A stretch of 64,000 nt of DNA from the NCBI GenBank assembly GCA_964036155.1, contig OZ038422.1, positions 29,721,201-29,785,200 of the forward strand. The letters are read 5' to 3'. Source of the DNA: Diploscapter coronatus (taxonomy: Eukaryota; Nematoda; Chromadorea; Rhabditida; Rhabditidae). The translations under genes and the position numbers were made by a program. Below are positions 49,117 through 60,136 of this stretch, in pieces. The notes beneath the pieces were generated by a model. The model was not told where the DNA came from. It did not search any database and saw only the letters and a program-made list of their open reading frames with translations. Each line of letters begins with the position of its first letter. The stretch's first letter is position 1.

Positions 49117-49626
49117 TCAGTTGTTGTGCAATGTAGGTGCATCGCCCCACTTTTCGCTGATCCATCGAATCGTTTTCACGTTGACTTGCGGGCCGATCAG
49201 TGGGTTCAATTGATGCAGGTACACCTGAAAGAAAAAGCAGTAATTGTGGAAAATTATAAGGCTCACTAGCTTTTCCCCTTAAAACTATTTTTGTAGCTTT
49301 ATTTTTTAATACAAAAATTACCATAATCCAAAACAACCAGCAGCAGACGGCCGTCATCACGATCATTAGTTGAATGATTCCTGAAAATTAGTCTTTGGAA
49401 AAATTGTAAAAATATATGTTTCAGAAAATACACCTCTTTAGGAGTCTGACAAAGAACCACTACATTTCGGACCTTTATTCTCCTATTTTTATATTTCTTT
49501 CCGATTTTTAAAATGTCTATTTTAAAGTGTACCTCGATTCGGTCCTTTGGGAACAAGCCAGGGTCCACCGAATCCGATCAGCACCCAGAAGGCGGACACC
49601 GACACCAGCGGAATAATCACACCCAT
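49117..49626 (-). CDS. vha-17: V-ATPase Vo subunit e
   Basis: Three exons (49533-49626, 49322-49380 and 49117-49224) join in frame to 86 aa, the usual size of subunit e. It has two hydrophobic helices: MGVIIPLVSVSAFWVLIGFG leading to GPWLVPKGPNRG, and MIVMTAVCCWLFWIMVYL. The conserved tail LNPLIGPQV...W follows. Subunit e (Vma9/ATP6V0E) sits beside the c-ring in the membrane sector of the proton pump. It lies head-to-head with the RNAseK gene. Confidence 0.95.
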
Positions 49627-50718
49627 GATGCTGCAAATTAACACGGTATTTTCATTTTCGACAAACACCGTGTCTAATAATATACGATTTAAAATTTCTA
49701 AATAGTGGGGTAGGGAAAAATATCAAAATTAAAGAAGTGGAGTTCTAAAAAATGCCAAGTGTTTCCAAGCCAGCCGGAAAGAGTAAATAAATGCCATAAC
49801 TTCCCATATTAAACGTTTCTCCTACTATTTTCAGACTTATTTGATAGAGCAGAAAATCTAGAACAAGATGATATAGCACTTTTGAAATTTAGAAAATTCA
49901 AAAAATGAAAATTTTTGGTCGAAAACCATGAGTCAGGATGAGAAAACCGATTATTTCGGGTGAGAGAGTGTGAGAAAATGAGAGAGGAAAAGGTCGAGAG
50001 GGGCGAAAGATCGATGGTAAAACCAGGGCGGCGAGGAATCAAATATCGATTTTCAAGTCATTTTTCGTCAAACTTCCCGGAATTTTTTCATTTTTTCTTC
50101 TCGAACATGGGTTAGGAGAACACTTCTAGAGCTTCTGGAACATTCTAATTTTGTTGGGGTATAATTTTCCCTGAGAAAAATCAAGAACCGTTTAGAGACC
50201 ATATTTGCTTTAGAAAGGCTACAAAATAATCTTTCGTCATGTGGTAAAAATAGGAACTAAAAATTGGTTAGATAACTTGGTATTTTTAATTTTGGGAAAG
50301 TAATAGTTCCCTCTTTCCGACACTTTCTTTTGATTATTGACTAGTAGTCTTATCAGTTGTAAGGCATTTGACTTTATCCCTTGTGTTGAAGAATAGGAGT
50401 GAAAACCGTTTTGGATATCAAGTTTACTTATCAATATTTTCATTTTCACATGACGAATATGCTCATTCCCTTTCGATCAATCGATAGTCAACTCCTTTCA
50501 CTTCTTATCAGGATTTTATCCTACCTAAAAATAACTAGAACATTTCTAGTCCCATTATAAATTATGGGGATTGAAGAATGTCTAGAATAGTTTTAACTTG
50601 CAATAGCACAAAAGCTTTGACAGATATTCTCCTCATTTCGCAATAACTTTTGTGTCGTCCGTTATTTTTTAACATGATGCCTAAATATTGTAATTTTCGG
50701 ATTCGAGTTCGCTGCAAA
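49627..50718. other. Shared 1.1-kb region between vha-17 and RNAseK
   Basis: Divergent promoter region of two proton-pump-associated genes. The left half is purine-rich and the right half mixed. No exon was seen. Confidence 0.45.
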
Positions 50719-51588
50719 ATGGGTCGGATCTGTCCTCTGCTCGGCCCCAAAGCCTCCGCATTTTGGTGAGTCTATTTTATTTTTTCTTTTTTGAAAGAAA
50801 GGCTAAGCTTGGATCAGAAATTATTGAATTTTGCAAAGAAATCAAATCATGTTTTTAAACTAGAATATTTTAACTTCCAGCATGGTGATGTCTATTTGGG
50901 GCGTAATCTTTCTCGGACTACTCGGCGTCTTCTTTCACATTCAGGTAAAATTTAAAAAAATAATAATAAATAAATAAAAAATTAATTATTACATTTTTAT
51001 AGAGTTGATGATATATACGTTTGAAAAATAGCCTAGCTTAAAAGTCCATCGTGATCATCAAATAGTCTATTTTTGAGGCTGTGACTCTGTTCCCGGATCT
51101 GGGCTTTGGCGAGGGCGAGGGCGGCAAGGAAGGCGGACACTCGGTCGAGGAGGCTGAAGGGGGACAAGCCTGGCCGTCGAATGAGTCAGTTTTTTTTTTT
51201 TTTTATTTTTAATTATTATTTTTTTTTCAAAATTTCAAAAGATCTTAAAAATGATCAAGTTTTTAAACGATGAAAATTTTCAATTTCATCCAGAACTCTC
51301 TTTCGCTATTCCTATTTTCGAGAATCAACCCCTGAAAAAATACCGTCTTCTTCGAAATTTCACTTTTTCCTTAAACATGAAATATAAGGTTAATCAAAAA
51401 GAAGAAAAAAAACTAGCTTTTCAAGATGTCTTTTTTATATTTCGGAAGATAACCGTTTTTTTTGCAGATTGGTAGAATCGCGCTACAGCGACAAAGCGAT
51501 TCAATGCTGGATTGCCGCTGGAATGTACGGAGTGACGCTGGTGCTCGTCTTCTGGCAGAACAAATACAACACTCAGCAGATCTTCTAA
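50719..51588 (+). CDS. RNASEK: Ribonuclease kappa family protein (V-ATPase-associated)
   Basis: Four exons (50719-50765, 50881-50944, 51078-51184 and 51468-51588) join in frame to 112 aa. The start CPLLGPKASAFCMVMSIWGV matches the RNASEK N-terminus and first TM. A Gly/Glu-rich lumenal loop of about 35 aa follows, then the second TM (CWIAAGMYGVTLVLVFW) and a short tail. Family knowledge: RNAseK was described as an endoribonuclease, but it is also built into the V-ATPase membrane sector (subunit f) and needed for endosomal acidification. The loop is more Gly-rich than in vertebrates. The intron before exon 3 ends in TTTTTGAG. Confidence 0.9.
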
Positions 51589-52571
51589 ACCCACACCGAT
51601 CAAACAATCCAAATCCCAACAAATCTTCCTTTTCTGATTTTCTCAAAGTAAAAATATTCTTTTAAGAGATGCTTTGAAGAAAAGTATTCGCAGATATCTT
51701 TCTTCTAAAATTGAATACTTTTCAAAGGCTAAAATTTTTATAAGAAAAGTCCGAAGTCGGCTTCCTCTAAAATATTTCACTTCAACAGAATTTCTAGTGT
51801 AAATTTATTGAAGAGTTTTCTGGAAGGTCAGGAGAAACTTATTCCTTGAGTTTTTAGTTTAGAAAAAGTGCTTTACTTTTCACGGAATAATTTTCTCTGA
51901 TTTTTAAAAATCTAGTATTAGTTAGCCATATTCCATGAGTCTATGCATAATCAGGCCGAAAATTTTCATCTTTTTTCTAATCTGAAAAATTAGCTTGAAA
52001 ATTTCGATCTGACTGCATAATGTCGGTGATATTTCTATGGTCTTTTATTCGTTTTTGTGAGTTTTGAACGATCCTTAAAATTAATTTCTCTATCAAATTC
52101 TGGGTGTTTTGTTTAATTCTATCCGACCATTCTAGGCATAGTGACCAGATCCAAACATTCCTGGGATTTTGCATCAAACTTTGATTTTCCCCAGCAAAAT
52201 CTCGAAAGCTCAATGATTTTCGATGAATTCAGCGATTTTTTATTTCAGTTTCTCTGCTGAACGAAAATTTGTTCTTCATTTTTCACTGCATAATTTTGTG
52301 ATTATCATTTCCTGCAAATCCACATAATTTTATTTAAACACGATGATTTTATGCGTATTCGTTTAGTGTCGAGAAATAAATTCATTTCTACGAGGAAAGA
52401 CAATTTGAGCCAATTTGTGAAATTTCATGTGCACCATTGTTATTTGATCCGCATTCTAACCCTTGAACCGCGCTAATTAGTATAAAGACACGCCATTATT
52501 TGGTCATTGAGAATTTCGTACTGTCCAAAACAGTTCACCACTTCTTCATTATTTTTATTTTAACGTGAAAA
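51589..52571. other. Intergenic, nothing recognised
   Basis: AT-rich 3' region of RNASEK and 5' region of the methyltransferase. No supported exon. Confidence 0.4.
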
Positions 52572-53698
52572 ATGCTATTCATCGATGTTTTCATCGAGTT
52601 TTTCGCGTCGATTTACTACAATTTATTCGACAAGCTCATTTTATACCCGATGATGGCCTATGTGGCCCCAAAGATCGGGGTGTTCTTTATGAACCTTGGA
52701 TACATGCCTTTGGAAAATCGTAGTAGAAGAAACCATGTAAACGATCCGAACGATGACGTCCTTGTCAATGTCGTGGAAACGAATGCTGATCCCAATGGTA
52801 CTTTCTAAACCTGAATAAAAATATTACTGTGAACAGTTGAAAGAAATGCTTGAACTTTCCACTTTTGAAGTTAAAAATCAGAAAGAAGGTGATTTTTCAG
52901 ACCCAAACATCCCGCACTATTACCTCTACGAGAAGCCTTTATCACTTCATCCAAAATACCCACGCCTATCAGGATTAGATCTCCTGGAAGTCAGCTGCGG
53001 TCAAGGCGCGGGGATTAATTGGATGTCAATGTATGAATATTTCCTTCTACTCTGAAGTAAGATGAAGCTTCAGAGCTCACCCTGAGCTTCAAAAAATCGA
53101 GGGATGCGACAGGGTTGCTTTGAAGCTCCCGGGGATCCAATACAATGACGCGCAGAAGTTGGGCTATCCAAATCAGTCATATGACATAGGCAGCATTAGT
53201 ATCTTTCAGAACAAAGCTAAACTTCGTTTTCAGTTCTCAACATCGAATCTTCCCATCTCTACCCTGACTGCCCTGCGTTCTTCTCTGAAGTTCACCGTGT
53301 TCTCCGCATCGGAGGACACTTCTGCTGGGTTGATCTGAGATTTGCCGATCAAGTAGGTTAAAAAAATTCTCCTTATGAAAAGTTGTTGACCCTTCAGATC
53401 TCCGAAGTTACTCAACAGGCTCGCGAAGCAGGATTGACGTTGGTTCATTGGATCGACGTCACGGAAAACATCGTAGCTGGGATAAATCGCTCTGCTGCTT
53501 ACTATGACACGCTACTTGAAAGGGTAGGTTGAAATATCTTGATCATTAAGATTTCCGTCGTTTCAGGCTCCATGGATCGTTCGTCTGTTCCGCTACTCAA
53601 TTCGGCGTACGTACTGCGCTCCTGGAACTGTGACCTACCACAGACTCGTCAGCAGAAGACGACTTTACTTTGTGGGTCTTTGGAGAAGGGATCGATAG
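52572..53698 (+). CDS. Membrane-associated SAM-dependent methyltransferase
   Basis: Six exons (52572-52797, 52901-53030, 53074-53189, 53234-53352, 53398-53523 and 53567-53698) join in frame to 282 aa. The N-terminal 45 residues are hydrophobic (FIEFFASIYYNLFDKLILYP) and probably membrane-bound. Motif I of class I methyltransferases is LDLLEVSCGQGAG (about 101-113). A DIVLNIESSHLYPDC motif and VLRIGGHFCWVDLR follow, typical of the Methyltransf_11 group. The basic C-terminal tail is SRRRLYFVGLWRR. The substrate cannot be told from sequence; lipids or small molecules are likely. Intron 53190-53233 uses a GC donor to keep the conserved DIVLNIE frame. Confidence 0.87.
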
Positions 53699-53952
53699 AC
53701 ATATTTCTTTTCCGTATTAATTGAATAAATTTTTAATTTTCAACCGTTTTTTTCTTAATTCTTTTACGCTTCTTATCTATATGCTTGTGCAGAAATGGCA
53801 GTGGAATTATCGAGCCCCCAGTGCTTAGCGTTGATTTATTGGCTGTTGGCAAATTGGGGGTGACTTCCGAATTTTATCGGATTCTTTCGCACCGTATCGA
53901 TTTTCGACAGTTTCAGTTTTGTTTGAAAGTCAACTTTCAGGATCTCGCCACA

Positions 53953-55080
53953 ATGTCGATACTCATTTTCTTGAGTATTTTGGGCAAGTCATGAGTTTCA
54001 TCTAGGTCTTCAAACATTTTTTAGGCCTGACATACGCGCAAGCTCCTCCGACGAACTGCGATGCGTTCAAATTCGTGAAGTGCCAGGAGCGATTTGGCGC
54101 CGACATGGGCATCAATGGGGTCAGTGTTTTCTTGGTTTTTTTTTCCAACATCGTTTAGGAACGTAAAGTCTTGCCAAATATGGCGGAAAAGGGGAAGCTT
54201 TAGAGGTTCAAATTGATCCAATTCCTGGTTTGCCTTTCAGACCGTCTACAACTGGCAGAACCCAATGGGTCTGGCGCTTCAGATCCAGAACATCTACATC
54301 GATGGAACCACTCTCAATCCCCTACAAAAGGGTATCGTTTCAGTTTGCAAGTTGGTTTGAAACATAGCTTTTCGACCAATCGTTATTCTTCTTCAGCGCC
54401 TACAACGACTTCATTCAATGTCTCCACGAGAACGCGTTCACTGCTTTCGAGTGCTTTGACCCGAGGTTTTCAAAAGGATCTTTTTTTAAGAATGGAAGAA
54501 GTTTAGGTTCTTGATCACCGCTGACGCCTCACCGGGTCAAGCCTATTCGTACGCGTTCCTCATGAACATGATTCAATATCAGTGTGGAGCTGGGTTCTAT
54601 CGTAAATTTTATCTTTTTCAGTCTGAAGACAAATGATGAGTTCAGTGGCCTCCGACAATTGGGATTGCATGAAGAGCTACTACGGAGGAAAGAATGGCAC
54701 TTTGATCGGATGCCTCAATGATTTCGTCGTCAATACGGTCAATGATCCTACGAATGCGTGTAGTTATTTGCAAGTAAGTAAAGCTTCAGATTTTTGACAT
54801 TTGAGCACCTTGAACCTTGATGCGATTTTCTCCGTTTTGTCGGTTTTGGAGGAGATTTCTTTTCAGACTGGCATGAACTGCTTCTCCAATTCGATCACCG
54901 GCTCACGATGTCCTGATGAGATGCGGTAGTATTTATCCTTTCTTCCGAATCAAAATGATCAATTTTAGCTATTACGCCTGCGAGTCGTTCCGCCAGTTCG
55001 CTTATCCCAAGTTCGGCTCGATCTGCGTCGCCCAAACCTGCCAAGTCAACCGATTCCGAGCTTCCGAAGACGATTTTTAA
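53953..55080 (+). CDS. Secreted DUF19 (T20D4.11-like) protein, plus-strand copy
   Basis: Eight exons (53953-53983, 54025-54119, 54241-54350, 54397-54465, 54507-54601, 54646-54773, 54867-54925 and 54969-55080) join in frame to 232 aa. A signal peptide (MSILIFLSILGLTYAQ) is followed by NCDAFKFVKCQERFG and regularly spaced cysteines (CLHENAFTAFECF, YQCGAGFY, MNCFSNS, YYACESFR), the pattern of the nematode DUF19 family. The function of these secreted proteins is unknown. The first intron (53984-54024) has a perfect GC donor (GCAAGT). An AGATAAG site is near 53773. Confidence 0.86.
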
Positions 55081-55365
55081 AATCCCCTATTTAAGTTCTA
55101 TATTGTAAATTTTTGCTTCGTCCATAAAATTTCTTTTTGTCATTATTTGGTGATGCACTCCTTCTACGTAATCAATTTTTCAATGGCAATCGACAAAACG
55201 GGCAGAGAAGTGATAAAATCTCCGCTTCTTTGCAAATAGTCTGATAAAGGCACTCATTACCTGCCATCAGACGAAATGATTCAATGCAAACGCAAAATCA
55301 TCTACAAAAATCGGATAGTTTATTTTACAAAAAAAAAATTGAAACAAAGTTTAAGTTAGGTAAGA

Positions 55366-56472
55366 TTAACGTTGCCACGCGACTACGCACCGAGTGTCCC
55401 AGCAAGCATTGTCGAACGTGATTCGGAACGATTCACAACCATAGTAGCCGGCCTGAAGTTGAATTTTAACCAAAATTTATCAGGAAATTGAGTAAAATGG
55501 AACTTCAATGAGGAAGTATCATTGAAATACAAGCTCAGCGAACGAACCCCGAGATCTGCGCATCTCTCATTGTACACATTGTTCAGGCATCGACCGTTTT
55601 CTTGAACAGCTGGGCAGAAATTCTTGGCTGCAACGGTGTTATTGAACGTGGTCATGCAGTCCTGATAGGCTTGGGTCGTCTGGATTCCGAGCAAGCAGGT
55701 CCATTGACGAACTACTTCTGAAATGCACAAGTTATGAAAGACAAAAATTAAGCTCTCACCTTCAAACCCTCCATTGCACAGGTATTCCAATCCGCGGAAA
55801 GTTCGTACATAGTCGAAAGCTAAATTCCTATATTTTCCAGAAAAAGTGAAACAGTTCCATACTCTGCTGGAAGTCGGCATCCGGTTTGTTCAGTAGAACA
55901 TACAAGTCCATGCAAGGATAGTACGAGGTACCCAAACAGCGGTAGTATTCGGTTCGGGTGCTGGAAAGAATCAGAATAATTGATGGATGCTATTTTTTGA
56001 GTACTTGCAAACTTTGATGATTTCGGAGACGTTCATCTGTAGGAACTTCTGCACGGTGTTCCAGATAACCGTTCCGTTCCTCCAAGTGATGTCATCGGTC
56101 AAACCGAAGAAGCGGTTGAATTCGGTCTAGAATTAAACGTAGTGGTAAATGAAAGGATTTCAAATAGGTTGTTCAAGCATGAAAACAATCAGAGTAAAAG
56201 AGTAGTCTTTAAGTGTGATGACGGAATTAGCTTCCCTAATAAAGTATTCTTTCCATACCTGGCAATAGTTCCACTGTATGTCGATGCACTGAGATATAGC
56301 TCTCTGAAATCAATATTTTTTAATTTTAAATACTCTTTTCGAATAGCACCTCTTTCGGCTGCTCTGCATTGGCTACGAATAAGATTTCATCGTCAGATAG
56401 TTGGTAGTCCGGTAGAAGTTGAGCATGTGATAATGCGAAAAGAGCCAAAACGAAGAATATAGATTTAACCAT
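55366..56472 (-). CDS. Secreted DUF19 (T20D4.11-like) protein, copy A
   Basis: Seven exons (56350-56472, 56259-56303, 56005-56126, 55863-55960, 55760-55819, 55548-55717 and 55366-55452) join in frame to 234 aa. The signal peptide is MVKSIFFVLALFALSHA. Cysteines in CIDIQWNYCQ, YRCLGTSYYPCMD, YLCNGGFE, WTCLL, FCPAV and YYGCESFR match the family. It ends like the plus-strand copy (GYYGCESF against YYACESF) and converges with it tail-to-tail. Secreted; function unknown. Confidence 0.86.
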
Positions 56473-56748
56473 GCCTGAAAACTTACATAAAATCGATAAA
56501 TTGAGAATTTTCGAAAATTGATTGGTGAAAGATAACCGTTGGCATCTCTATATTTTGTGTCTGAAAAGACGGGCAACGTCTCTATCACACTGCCATAAAA
56601 CTCGGCAGTTAAAATGAGCCACAAGCATTTTGTCGATATTTTACGTTTTTTACAAGCTTTATTTGGACATGGACTTGTTATCATCAATTTTCACAACTAA
56701 TCGCGATCTATCTACTCAGATTAAAAAAAATTTATTTATGAAAAATGG

Positions 56749-57912
56749 TCATAGATCTTGTTTCATTCTCAGTGACGCCTTTTCAGCTAGTTCCTTGATG
56801 GCCCAGTGATGAGCTGAATTAAAATTACTTATAAAAAAAATCCTGATGGAAGAAGATATACCGTTTTTCGTTTCCATCATCATCTGTACATTGTCCATGT
56901 ACGGAGTTCGCTTCGGGACAGACACCACTTTTGCCACTCCACACTGAATGTTCGGGCAGAATTTGTCAAAGGCCATAGCTAAGCGCAGTCTTTCGCACTC
57001 GAACCAGCCTACCTGCAAGAAAAAATCATTCAACTTTACATACAAAATGCTCCAAAGAATTCTATGCCTCCGTTCCACACGCTTCAAATGGTGCCTGCAT
57101 ACATCTCAAGAAGTCCGCTGAAGCCGGGCAGAAGTTGACTAGATTTGTCGTATTGTAGGCGTATGCTTCGACACATACGTTAAACGCGCCTTGTTGATTC
57201 TTAAGCACATCCAGAATGCAGTCATAGTGACGAGTGGATTCTGAAAAATCAAATTTAAAGAAACACATTTTAAGTCCAAACAATACGGATCAATCCCCCA
57301 TTGCAATCGAACTCCATCTCGATGAAGATCTGACAATACGTAGTTGCGTTTATCGGAGTTAGTCCGGATTTGATGAAGTTTTGCTGAACAAACCATTCCC
57401 ATTCATATCTTCAAAATTTTTTGAAGAAATTACCGGGCTCATGCAAGTACTATACTGTTCTCCCAGACACTGAGCAAAATCATGACGAGCTCTACAGACT
57501 TGCAGAAAGCCGTTAACGCCCTGAAAAAAATATTTGTTTCAGAATTGTTTCAAAAATGAGTACCGAAAGATAAAATCCGTTTAGCTCATTAATTAGACCA
57601 GTTATATCCGTCCAATCGGTCACGTTGGTGATGTTCAATTGTTTGTTGAAACCAGCCTGAATTAAAGGTGTCAGAAGTGCAATTTTTGTCAAAACACTTC
57701 ACAAGAAGCCATCCTTGCCGTTTCACAGATCGCATCATCGTCATTCTGAGTTGCCGGAACAAATTCTCTATCTGCGGGGTTGAAGAACGAAAATTCTGCG
57801 GAAATTTGAGTGATAAATAGCCCTGAAAGTTCATGTCAGACGAAACTCGAGCAGAAAATCTAGATTTACCTATGAGCCAAAATAAAATTACCCAGAAATA
57901 TGTTCTCGGCAT
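56749..57912 (-). CDS. Secreted DUF19 (T20D4.11-like) protein, copy B
   Basis: Eight exons (57870-57912, 57698-57822, 57564-57656, 57434-57520, 57287-57383, 57068-57240, 56862-57012 and 56749-56813) join in frame to 277 aa. After the signal peptide come VCRARHDFAQCLGEQYSTC, EFDCNGGLI and HYDCILDV. FNVCVEAYAY, DKFCPNIQCG and the tail KELAEKASLRMKQDL follow. Most intron positions and phases match copy C, so B and C arose by tandem duplication, although two C introns have no B counterpart. Intron 57013-57067 has a GC donor where copy C has GT at the same site. A TGATAAG site lies 105 bp upstream. Confidence 0.85.
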
Positions 57913-58164
57913 GGTTTTAGCAGTGCAAAATTTGCCAAAACGAATTGATTATCTGCATAGTAGAAGTGGCGAAAATTTTTAATCCGCTTCATGCAGAGGT
58001 ATTAGAATCTTATTTTGATAAGCTCATTCAATCAGACACTGTTATTTCATTGGCTGATGATAATTCGTAATTTAAGCATTCAAATTTATTGAAATAATTT
58101 ACAACTTCGTAGAAAGTAAGCTCTTTATTCTGAAGTTTCGCTTCTTCGTCATTGAAAGATCTTC

Positions 58165-59720
58165 TTACTGCCTCATCGTAGCCTTTTCTGCCAGTTGTTT
58201 GATGGTCATGTGGAAATCTGAAGGCATCTCTCATCATAGAAATAATTTTCAATTGTTTTCAAAGTCTACAGATTTTTATTCCATGAAAAGGGAAGCTCGA
58301 AGCTTCCTTTTCATAGGATCTCTCTAATGATGGCCCTTCAAATGCAGAATATTCAGAGAATGCCACGAATTCATACCAGTCTTGTGGCTGTACATCTTCT
58401 CGACATTGTCCATGTACGGCGTCTTCTCGGGAACCGAAGTTGCGTTGTAATTGACATTGCAAACCAGCGTGGGGCAGTTCTTGTCGAACATGCTTGCTAG
58501 ACGAACACGCTCACATTCCAACCAACCTGTCTGGAAGTCATACAGTTCTATGAAGCAGAATTTCACTTCCTAAGTTCTCATATGAAATACTGACGCAAGT
58601 CATTTCTCAGCTAATCTTTTGCTGGCTCAGGGAAGTAACTAACTCTTTAGACCAACCTCTGCACCGCAAGTATCCTGGAACGGCTTCCTCACGCAATTCT
58701 CCAAGGCGTTGGCTGCTGTGCAGTACAGATTCGGGTCCTAAAGCGATCTTTCTAAATCATGATAGGATCTTCCTTCGTACTGTAACATTGAAGAACGTGT
58801 TAAAGCAGTTTTGTAAGTATTGCTGATTATTCTGGACGACCGTATTCCAGCACAAGAAGTTCTTGGACATTTCTGAAAAAATACACAAATTTTGAGGAAG
58901 ATGAGAGAAATTACGGATGAATCCTCCAACGCAGTCGAATTCCTGCTCGACGAAGATTTGCACGTACGTGTAGGCGTTGAACAGCGAAGCTCCTTTGTCC
59001 ACGAAGTTCACCTGAGCTTTACCCTTACAAATAATCGTTAAAAATAGAGTATTGAGAGTGGATATCTTTGATCCTCATTGTCCCAACACTCATAGAAACA
59101 AGACAACCCACAACGCTCATGCAGCTATTGTATTGATCTCCCAAGCATATCGCGAAATTCCTTCTAGCCTGGCATACTCTCAAAAACGAATCAACTCCCT
59201 GAAATTCATGATTTTTTTTTGAAAAAATGAGATTATCCGACCGAAAAGTAACGATTTCTCAAGTCGTCTATCAAAACTTGTGGATTGTTCCAGTCAGCAC
59301 CATCAGTGATGTTCAGGTCGCTGTTGTAGGCGCTCTTGAAATTTTCCTAGAAAAATAGAAGAGCTGAAATTCACCTGACAAAAAGCCATTCTTGTTGAGA
59401 TGCATGGAGGAGCAGCGGCCGATATCGAATCTGGAATGAAGAAACGAGGATTTCCGATTGGGAAGACCGAGTCCAAAGAAACCACCGATACAACGAATAA
59501 GGATGCTGAAAATGGCTCAATTTCTAGATTTATAAAAATCTCAAACATCTTTTGGAAACGATTTGTTCATACAAAGTACCATTAACTTGGTAGACTAGGA
59601 ACGACAAATTGTTAGTTATTTCTTTAGATGCCTTTCCTCGACTTGAGAGAAACAGTTCAATAATTTTTAAAGAAAACTTGTAAAATCCAATAATTTACCT
59701 ATGACAACTCTGAGCATCAT
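58165..59720 (-). CDS. Secreted DUF19 (T20D4.11-like) protein, copy C
   Basis: Nine exons (59699-59720, 59375-59505, 59242-59334, 59115-59198, 58915-59011, 58781-58872, 58657-58737, 58377-58530 and 58165-58217) join in frame to 268 aa. The first exon supplies the signal-peptide start MMLRVVI, which continues as ASLFVVSVVS. RVCQARRNFAICLGDQYNSC, EFDCVGGFI, FLCWNTVV and DKNCPTLVC parallel copy B. The last exon gives IKQLAEKATMRQ, matching the B tail, which decided the choice of 3' end. A different last exon (58259-58335) would also stay in frame. ACTGATAAG (59836-59844) and a CRE-like TGACGTCA (59749-59756) lie upstream. Confidence 0.82.
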
Positions 59721-60136
59721 CGATTGACTCTGCGTTGATCTACGGCGATGACGTCAAAAAAGGAGCTGCCTAGTGAAAAGCAGGGGATCGACAAATTCTA
59801 AGCTCTTTAGAAAGAAGTTGGCAGTCTACTGAATAACTGATAAGGCAGACTATGGCAGCGAAACGGGGAGTCAATAAATTATCACCGAGAAAATGATTGC
59901 GTTGCAATGGAACGAAATATGCGTAAAAATTGGGGATCTAAATTTTTTCCTAGCATTCTTTCCTATGTGGAGGAGTCTGCTAAATTGAGGATCTAAATTT
60001 GTTGAATAAAAATTGTATCCTTTCTACAAAGCATAAAATGACACAATAAGTTATGATATTTTGTGATATATATCCGAAAAAATACTAAATGCTAATTTCT
60101 AAATTTAACATTTAGCCATCGTATTTCGTTCTATTC
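59721..60136. promoter_or_regulatory. Promoter region of DUF19 copy C
   Basis: TGACGTCA at 59749-59756 is a full CRE palindrome 29 bp before the start. ACTGATAAG at 59836-59844 and TTATCA at 59879-59884 are GATA-factor sites. The rest is AT-rich and unremarkable. Confidence 0.4.

Noticed and set aside
57698..57712. Another GC donor in DUF19 copy B after ATG
   Set aside because: A normal GT donor 12 bases further on keeps frame and matches copy C.
58259..58335. Alternative last exon of DUF19 copy C
   Set aside because: It stays in frame, but the exon at 58165-58217 gives a tail homologous to copy B and is preferred.
59347..59374. A 28-nt intron in DUF19 copy C
   Set aside because: Too short for splicing. 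The next acceptor (TTTCAAG) gives a 40-nt intron and a protein that aligns with copy B.
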